Source: Proteles cristata cristata (taxonomy: Eukaryota; Chordata; Mammalia; Carnivora; Hyaenidae). From it: 64,000 nucleotides of DNA. Below, piece by piece: positions 56,590 to 64,000 of this stretch. The stretch covers positions 1,550,001 to 1,614,000 of the forward strand of contig JAESUZ010002552.1 of assembly GCA_017311185.1 (NCBI GenBank), read 5' to 3'. Made by a program: the position numbers and the translations under genes. The first letter of the stretch is position 1. Each line of letters starts with the position of its first letter. The notes beneath the pieces are model-generated. The model did not search any database. It was not told where the DNA came from and worked only from the letters and a program-made list of their open reading frames with translations.

Positions 56590-59500
56590 ATGCCACTCTT
56601 TGTTCTTCAGTTTCTTCATTTCTTTTGCAAAGATCAAGATAAATACTAGTGATAAAAACGATCCCAAAGTGAAACATCTAAGTTGTAAAGCACTGTACAA
56701 ATTTTAGATAGAGTGGCTTTTACCCTCATTCTGAGCACTGCCATGTCCCCTGTGAACAGTCACTGGTTTGGTCACTCGCCCAAGATTAGGTAAAGAAGCG
56801 GCAGGGCTGTCTCAGAGCCACCCACAATCAGCTGTTTGAGATCCAAGTTGAACAAGCGCTGTGCAGTGTGACAGGAACACAAAGAGAAGGTGCCAGGGAG
56901 GAGCGCAGCCCTGGGCTTAACCGAGTCCGGGGCTTTTTCCGGACGGACTCCAAATTCTGTGTTCATCCCCCAGCCGCTGGGGTGCGTTACAGAGAGGCAG
57001 GGAGTAGGCTCCAGGCTTGCCTTCCCTCTTCTCTTTCTTCCTCTCTGCCCCCCTCCAAGGTCAGTTGCGGCAAGTGCCGGGGATCATAGGTCCCCACCTC
57101 CAGGGCTCCTCCCAGGTGGCTCAGAGGGCTGTGTGGAAGGAAGGGAAAACAAAATACAGAAGTCCCCTCGCGAAGGCCAGGAGGGCCTGGTGGTGTGCCT
57201 AGGTCCCCCTTAGGCCTCTCTGCGGTGGACTCGCTGGCCTTTCTCCTCAGGGACAACTCAAAGTCAAATTTAAAAGGCTCTCTGGGGACATTCTGGGTGG
57301 TGGTATTTTGGGGAGCGGATGTGAACTTCCCTGAGGGGGAGAGGTGTAAGCTCCAGCATCCTGCTTGGGGCCCTCTCCTCCACCCTACCAACTTGCTCCC
57401 TCCTCCAAATTTAGGAGGGGAGGAGGACGCGGCAGGGCGGCAGGGCCCTGGGAAGCCAGAGAACTGAGACCAGAGAGGGGGGGCGGGGGGGATGTGCAAG
57501 GAGGCCCTCCTATTACAGCTAACAGAAGTGGGCACCTGCAGAGCTCCAGGGAGACCCAGAAAGCCCCACTCCTGTCCCAGTGCTGAAACCCTGGCTGGAG
57601 GGTCCTACTCCTTCCTTGATCGGAGGTAGCTGCGCGCCCAGGAGGGGGCCCCCAGGGACTCCCCACGCACCTCGGCTCTCTCCACCTCACTCCCCCAATT
57701 CTACTTCCCGCTCCTGCCTTCCAGAGGGGAGGGGGGCGGGCACTGGACTGAATCACTGCTGCCGGCTGCGCTCTGGGAAAGGCCCAGGAACCGCCTGGGG
57801 CTTCCGGAGAGCTGGGGGTGGGGGCGGGGGCGCCCAGAGCCCCTCCCCGGGCCGCGGCGGCCGCCTGAGCATTTAAGGTAATGTTTGGGTTGGTGAGAGC
57901 GGCGCCGGATGCCCCGCCCCCCACGGCCTCCGCTGGGCGAGACCCCGAGAGCAGGGCTCCTGGGACTCCCCGGCGGGATCCCCTGGTCCGATGCCTGGGT
58001 GCTGGAGGGCCGCCAAGGTAGAGAGGCCCCTGGGGTCGGAAAGGACAAGGACATTGCCCACTCTGAGGCCTTAGCGGGGTTGGGATGGGAGGGCAGTCCC
58101 CCTCCATTCTGCTTTAAGGGTCCTTAGTCCCCAGGAAGAGTCCCTATGATCCACATCCTCTCTCTCTCCCCCCCCCCCCGACTCCCAGCAGACAAGGGGC
58201 TGAGAAGAGAGGCGAGCAGCTCCCAGGGGAGTCTCTGGAATGCTGGGAGCCTGGGAACAGGCCCTGAAGTCCCTGGGAAAGCCAGGCTGTGGGAATCCCA
58301 CCCGCAGCCCCCTCCTCAGGATGGACCACCACCGGATGCCAGAGACCCCAGCTCCCCCACAGGGGGCTTTGTGAGAGCGGACCTCTGCCCCGCCCTTCCA
58401 AGCCCCAGCCTCGCAGGACCCCGTAGTTCAGTAGGCCAGCTGTGACGAGGGGTCCCCTCCCCCGCCCTGCCCTCCGCTGGCCCGGCCTGCTCCAGCATAA
58501 TTCTTGCCATTGTGCCCCTCACCCCCTCCCCGCTCGCCTTCTCTAGACCCCTGTACAATGGGGCCTTTGCCGCCTCTAGCACTCAGGGTGGAGATGAACT
58601 CACTCAAGGTTTTTCCAAGTTTAAAAATAACCCCTCCCATCCCCCCACTCCCAAGTCACCCTCCTCCTCTTCCCGGCCTTTCTGGGGGCAAACCTTAATC
58701 CTAGCTGCACCTCCTTCCTCCTGCCCTGGGTCAGGTGCAGACGACACGTAAGACTGCGTCCGGCCAGGATAGGGGCTGCTTCCCCCCATTCAATCTCTTC
58801 CCCCACATCTTCCAACCCAGCCCCCCAGTATCCGGTTTCCTGGCCTGATGATGTCTTCGGCAACAACTGCCCCCCACCCTCCTCCCACCCTGTTTTCCAC
58901 TCCCTCAGGGCGGTCTCCTCCCAACTCAGACCCCCATTCTGGACAAATTCTCCTCCCTTCCCCTCCAAACACTCAGACCAGACCCTATTCTCTGGCCAGG
59001 CCAGGGGGTTCCCCAGCCTCCATAATTGCCAAGATTGCTGGGTCACCCGCCTCCACCCCCAGTTCCTTCCTCATTGCAGCTGCAAACTTGTCTTTATCAG
59101 CTTCCTTCCTCCCCCCAGCCCGACCTTCTCGCATCTTCCTCCCAGTCAAGCCCCTCAACCAGAGGGGTGGGTGGAAGACCACCATGCCCACTGTGCTGAG
59201 AGAGGACTCCTAGGTTAGAATCCTACCCGGGTGGCCCCTTGGGGCAGGCCCATCCTTGTCTTTTTATCTCCGCATCCAATACACTGCGGGGCCTCACTCT
59301 TCCCCACTTTTCCTTACGCCGAAATGAAAGCCCCACCCACCCTGGAGACCAGACCATGGCCACCCCCCGACCCAGCCTCAGTTTCTCTGTCTGTGGTCAG
59401 ACCCATACCAGAGAGACAGAGGACATTCCACACAGCGGGACCCCTCATCTGTGAGTAGCCTGGGTCTATCATGGGGGTGGAGGAAAGCAGCCTTCCTACC

Positions 59501-61289
59501 CCTTCCTTCTGGAGAGAAATAGACAAAGAATTAGGACTCAGATCCTGGGCTGCTTTTTGTCTTGGCCTACGTTCGAGTAAAGCTGCTTCCAATGCAGCCC
59601 AGGTGCCGGGGGCCTCTGCCGGTGGAAGCCCTGTGACCACCGCCTCCTTGAAGCCCCTCCAGCTGGGTCACAGTCCTCGCTTGCTGAAAGTTCTTCCTCT
59701 GCTGCTCTCTCTCTTCCCAGCCGCTGCTGCAGCTCTATCTTCTGGCATCTTTGAAGAGCCAGAGGGCCGATACTCTCCACCTTCCGTTCTCTCTACCCTG
59801 TCCCGTCCTCCCTGCCCTTCCTGCTGATTACCGGGCCCTTCGCATCCTCTCCAAGGTCCTGATCTCTCTTTGGTTTGGAATCTCAAAGTGCCCCCATCAT
59901 GAGCCCGTCCCAAAGCTGCCTGCTCCCTGACCTCTACCACCCACACCCTCGCAGCCCAGATCGCCCCCAGGCTTCTTTAAAGGACAGTCTTTGTGCTTGT
60001 TTGGTGGAGCCACACAGGGAAAGGATGTCACCCTCAGCTCTAACCTCATTTCCCCTTCGACGCAGAGGCAGCTCCTCCACCCCCACCTGGCTGCACTCTG
60101 CTCAGGGCGGAAGAAGGATTCCGAACTGACTGTCCTTGGTGGTTAGCTGGCTTTGTTTTCAGGCAGAGAGGAGAATGATTAGTTAATGGTGTTAAGTGAA
60201 GGGAAGGGAGTGGGGGCGGGGAAGCAGAGCACCATGCCCAGCCCCGGCGTGCCCGGGAAACAGCATCCTTCAACCATTCCTGTTCCTTCCCCCTGTAGAC
60301 AAACTCCTCCATTCCACTCCGGGCCCAGGGCCAGTCCATACATTCACTCCTGGGGAGATGCGGAGAGCCACGGTCCTCCGCTTGTCCTGTCCTCCTAAAC
60401 TCCAGGCTCCAGGCCCCTGCCCTGGCCGGCTCGGCGTGGCTTCTGGCTGGAGATGGATGAAGAGAGAGGAGGGGTCAGCAAGGTTCCAAAAAAAAAAAAA
60501 AAAAGAAAAAACAAACCAGAGGCTCATGTGGTTTGCCAGTCATCTCTGCGTCATCAAAATACCATCCCAGAGCATTCTCTCAAGTCACCTGCCCATCTCC
60601 CAGCGTTTGCTGCCTCACGCTGCTCCTCCCCCAGCCCGCAGAGGCTGCTCTGCCAGGCGACAGGCCTCCACCCCAAATCCAGACCTCTATTTGACCCTCT
60701 CGCTGAAGGAGTCCCAGCAGATGTGAAGCTGGGGTCTCTCAGAGGCGAGAGCCCATCCCACTCCCCAGAGCCGGAGTTCAAGAGGCCAGAAGACCTGGGT
60801 TTGGGAAGGGGGGGAGCTTGCTGTGTGGACAGTGCCTGCAGCCAGGCCTGATTCCCCTCCAGGCTTCCATTCTCGGCTGGGCTGCGGAGCCACAGTCAAC
60901 TAGGGGCCTGGGGGTGTGCAGTTGGGGGTGGGCGGGGAGCCGTGCCGCAGGGGGCCCTTTTTCAACCGCCAGGACAGCAACAGGTTTTCAGGGGTCAAGC
61001 TGGAGACCTCGCGCCCATTAAGCCTTCCTTCTCCCTCTTTTCTTTATTCAGGAGAGAGGAAGCTGAGTCCCAGCTAGGCTCACTGAGTGAGGAGGGCAAA
61101 ACCCAGAATTTTCAAGGCCTGGACTTGGTTACGTGTGAAAACCTTGGGCTTGTGAATTGCAGCCCCCTCCCTCTTCCACCAATCAGACTTGCAGGAGCTC
61201 GGGTTTGAAGAGGGGAGCCCACGGGGCACCACCTCCACTCCCCAGTGCAGGTGCCTCTGGGTCTGTGGGACCCGGCTTGGGGCTCTTCC
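56590..61289. other. MCAM upstream region
   Basis: GC-rich, with no recent SINE or LINE seen and no recognised coding exon. A second CpG-rich patch at about 57780-57960 contains a consensus-like donor AAG|GTAATG at 57878. A run of 17 A lies at 60488-60504. Long open frames here lack homology I recognise and are expected from GC-rich sequence. Confidence 0.5.
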
Positions 61290-61747
61290 CTCAAAGCGGC
61301 CAGCACTGCAAGGCTTGGGGGCGTGCGAGGCTTTGGGGGCAGTGCCAGGCCGGCGGCAGCCGCAGTGGTGCAATATTTCTGGGAAGCGACTGCGGCCGGC
61401 CAATTTCTCTGTGGCAGGGGTCCGGCGGGGTGGAGGAGGAGGCAGGCAGAGGAGCCTGCACGGGAGGCCCCCATCGGGGCGCCGGAGGACCGGGTCTGCT
61501 GCTACTCCGACCCGGCCGTCCCGGTAGGGGCCGAGCGGAGCCCAGCGCCGCCGCTTCGGAGCCGGCGTGACTCTGGGCTCCCGGGCCGGCCTCTCCTCGC
61601 CGCCGCCTCGGCCGGTCAGCCCGGCCTCGAGACACCTGTCACTGCCCCCTCGCCCGACCCGAGCCGGGAGAGGGGCTGGGCGCCGGGCCTGGCCTAGCTG
61701 GGCGCGCGGCCCCGCGCGGCTCCGGGCCCGCCCCGTGGAGCGGCGGC

Positions 61748-61779
61748 GGGGCGGGGGCTGCGCGGGCGGGCGGGCCGGG
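61748..61779 (+). promoter_or_regulatory. G-quadruplex-capable G-runs upstream of MCAM
   Basis: Six runs of at least three G. The segment 61764-61779 has four GGG runs with loops of 1, 1 and 2 nt. Confidence 0.6.
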
Positions 61780-61795
61780 CCCCCTCCCCGCCCCC

Positions 61796-61803
61796 TGACG
61801 TCA
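61796..61803. promoter_or_regulatory. MCAM: Perfect CRE (TGACGTCA) in the MCAM promoter
   Basis: Full palindromic CREB/ATF site next to the coding start. CREB/ATF control of MCAM is established in human melanoma. Confidence 0.75.
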
Positions 61804-61856
61804 GCCCCGGCCGCCGCCGGCTGGCTCACTAGGCGCTCGCCCTCCGGCCGGGAAGC

Positions 61857-64000
61857 ATGGGGCCGTCCGGGCTCGTGTGCGCCGTCCTGCTCGCCGCCTG
61901 CTGCTGCTTCTGTCGCCGCGCCGCGGGTGAGTGGCTTCGCAGGGGGCCCGCGCCCCCCGAGCGGCCCGGGCCAGGGGTCTCCGGCGGAGCGTGCCCGGGG
62001 AGCGGAGCCGGCGGCGCGGGTCGGGGCTTTGCGCTCCGCGGTGCGCTCCTCCTTCCCGGCGCCTTTTGCGCGCGTGCAACTCTTCTTCGCGGCCAGTTTG
62101 CAGCCTCGGTCCTGGAGGATCCCGGGGAGGAGGACAGAGAAGGCGGGGAGGAGGCTGCTGCCCGGAGCGGGAAGGGGTGGAGCCGAGCCTCTCTGGGGTG
62201 CTGGGGAGAGCTTTGCCTCAGGTGCCCACCCTGGGGGCCCGCGGTTGGAGCGGCGGCGGGAGGCACGGCTAGTGCGCATCCCCAAATCCCGAATTCTGCG
62301 CCCGCCTGTTGCTGGAAAAGGCGGCTTGCTGAGCGGGAGGGGGTGCGCCGACGCCTCCTCTCCGGCCTGGGCTTCGAGCCAGGCTGGAGGTGAGCGAGCG
62401 GGGGAGGGACGGCGGCTCCTGCCCGAGCAAGGGCGTTGGCAGGAGGCGGGGGGCGGCGTGGGTCGCCTCGCGCCTGCCGGGTGACGGGTTCACAGGTGGC
62501 AGAAACGAGGGACTGAGGGTGCCCAGGGTGGAAGCGCCCCAGATTTGTTACGCCTCGCGGAATGGGACCGCATTCAGGTGGGAAGAGCGCCCCTGCACTT
62601 CGGAGTTTTTCTCTGGAACTGCCTGGGAGCCGGGCGCTCCCGGGTCCACGCTGCCCTTGTATGGCCTGCAGCGGTGTCGCGTGTTTCTCTTGGCTCCCTT
62701 TCCCGGGTCCCAGCCGCTGTCCGGCTGGGGAAGGGGAGGGCTAGGCAGTACCCAGCTCGCTGGCCTCATGCCCAGTGCCTACAGTGTCCCTGGGGTCCCC
62801 TGGCCCCTGCCTCCCAGGCTGACTGTATTTCTGGGGAAAGGGCTAAATTGGGCTCCACAGCTGCAGCCAATCTAGCCCCACCCTGCCCGGCTCCTCTCGC
62901 TCTGGGGAAACGGAGTCAGGGACTCGAGGCTTCTGCCCCGGGCTGAAGACCGCTCCATCTGCCCTCCTTGTCTGGGCGCCAACCGGGGGCCAACCACCCA
63001 GGCATCCCTGAGGCCAGCCAGATGGTACCGAGTGACATCACCTCCTCACAGGGCAGGCAGCATGCTGGCACCACTGACGTCACTCTTGCCCCCTGCCTGG
63101 CCCTCACCCTGACCCCTGGGGGGCATTCTGGCCCCTCCGTGCTCACAAGACTCCCAGGATGGGGTCCCCTGAGTGTGTGGGATGTTCATGGAGACACTGC
63201 TTGGGGAGCATGAGATGGGAGCTTCTGGCCAGGATTGGCTCACTGGGTCTTGGGGGAAATCTGGGGAGGGGTGTTTTGGGGGGCAGAGTAGTGATGTCTT
63301 CCGCGGGTGTGGGGACACAAAGGGGCCTGTGTGCCCCAGCCTGGTACATGCCTTGCATTCCCACGCTCTGAGCTCACTGGGAGTGGAGGGGGGCCTGGAA
63401 GGAAAGGGGCCTTCCTCTTGGCTCAGAGCCTGGGTTGCCCCTCTGCCAGCCTCGTCGTGAAGGTGCCTCAGGGTCTCTGTGACAATGGCCAGAGACGGTC
63501 CCCCTCAACCCCCCTGACCCTGGGGGACAGGGCGGCCTGGGGCAGCGGGTAGAGAGCGGTTGAGGGTCGGGAGGGCAGAGCCGTCTCCAGGAAGAACAGC
63601 TGCAGGGAGCGGGCTGTGAGGGGAGGCCACGGGGAGCAGCTGGAGCTGACAGCACTGCTGGGGTGTCCCCTCCCGCACCCCAGGTGTGCCTGGCGAGGCG
63701 GAGCCCCCCACCCCGGAGTCCGTGGAGGTGGAAGTTGGCGGCACAGCCCTTCTGAAGTGCGGCCCCTCCCATTCCCAGGGCAACTTCAGCCACGTGGACT
63801 GGTTTTCTGTGAGTGTGTGGAGAGGGAGGCAGGGTGGGGGGCTGTCTCCCTCCCCCAGCCCTAGGACCCTCTCTCCCCTCTCTTCCCCTCCGTCACCTGC
63901 CCTCCCCTCCTCTCCCTCACCTCCCCTCCCCTTCCTCAGATCCACAAGGAGAAGCCGACTCTAATCTTCCGCGTGCGCAAAGGCCAGGGCCAGAGCGAAC
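61857..64000 (+). CDS. MCAM: MCAM (CD146/MUC18), 5' part, coding exons 1-3, cut by window end
   Basis: Immunoglobulin-superfamily adhesion receptor of endothelium, pericytes and melanoma cells. Coding exons: 61857-61926 (signal peptide MGPSGLVCAVLLAACCC...), 63684-63808 (start of the first V-type Ig domain, with LLKCG and VDWFS) and 63940-64000 (HKEKPTLIFRVRKGQGQSE), which runs off the end. Splice sites are GT-AG with phases 1 and 0. The order and residues follow the human N-terminus closely, with a somewhat altered signal peptide tail (CFCRRAAG). The remaining Ig domains, membrane helix and tail lie beyond position 64000. Intron 2 is only 131 bp and ends in a long pyrimidine tract. Identity is secure; the protein is incomplete only because of the window edge. 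Confidence 0.95.
63075..63082. promoter_or_regulatory. MCAM: Second perfect CRE in MCAM intron 1
   Basis: Another TGACGTCA lies 1.28 kb downstream of the promoter copy, within intron 1 (61927-63683). A related TGACATCA lies near 63033. Motif evidence only. Confidence 0.45.

Larger units (their letters stand above)
61290..62300 (+). promoter_or_regulatory. MCAM: MCAM promoter CpG island
   Basis: Dense CpG region around the first exon, without a TATA box. A perfect palindromic CRE TGACGTCA lies at 61796-61803, about 55 bp before the ATG. G-runs capable of G-quadruplex formation lie at 61748-61779, with GC boxes around them. The human MCAM promoter is known to be TATA-less, with Sp1, AP-2 and CRE elements, which fits. 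Confidence 0.8.

Noticed and set aside
61080..62285. 401-aa minus-strand open frame across the MCAM promoter and exon 1
   Set aside because: CpG-island sequence lacks stops by composition; low-complexity Ala/Arg/Pro content, with no domain or splice support.
1..64000. CRISPR arrays, operons, phage or other prokaryote-type systems
   Set aside because: All genes are spliced vertebrate genes, or single-exon RNF26, and the repeats are SINE, LINE or microsatellite types. No direct-repeat/spacer pattern is seen.

Overview
This window is nuclear DNA of a carnivore, most probably a cat or another feliform. About 38 tRNA-derived CAN-type SINEs of the felid form are scattered through it. They have a CCTGGGTGGCTCAGT-like head, a CAGGTCATGATCTCA box, a CT-rich tail and an AATAAATAAA-like end, and an L1 of the matching carnivore type is also present. 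The protein genes are spliced vertebrate genes. I reconstructed them by hand from reading frames, splice sites and phase, using human proteins recalled from memory as a guide.

Layout: (1) 1-12.8 kb: USP2 on the + strand. The window holds the internal promoter and all 12 coding exons of the short isoform (USP2-45/USP2b, 396 aa), preceded by an intron of the long isoform. (2) 12.8-17.8 kb: intergenic. (3) 17.8-22.8 kb: MFRP (+), 13 coding exons, 584 aa. (4) 22.8-25.35 kb: C1QTNF5 (+), 243 aa, directly downstream of MFRP with no AATAAA or ATTAAA between the two. This fits the dicistronic MFRP/C1QTNF5 arrangement known in other mammals. (5) 27.0-30.1 kb: RNF26 (-), single coding exon, 433 aa, with a CCAAT/YY1 promoter. 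(6) 30-56.6 kb: a repeat-dominated spacer with a full-length but broken antisense L1, fragments of older L1 and L2, and most of the SINEs. (7) 56.6-64 kb: GC-rich upstream region and the first three coding exons of MCAM (CD146) on the + strand, cut by the window end.

The gene set and relative order (USP2, MFRP, C1QTNF5, RNF26, MCAM) match human 11q23.3 read in reverse, so this is a conserved syntenic block. MFRP and C1QTNF5 are co-expressed eye genes that share transcripts. The other genes are neighbours without an evident common pathway. I saw no operon, CRISPR array, functional RNA gene or other clearly new system. The most interesting signals are a perfect 42-bp palindrome in the USP2-45 promoter, a D-box in USP2 intron 1, a possible in-frame N-terminal extension of C1QTNF5, altered LDLa calcium motifs in MFRP, paired CREs and a G4 motif at MCAM, and several mechanistically readable SINE events (same-site double insertion, nesting, segmental duplication).
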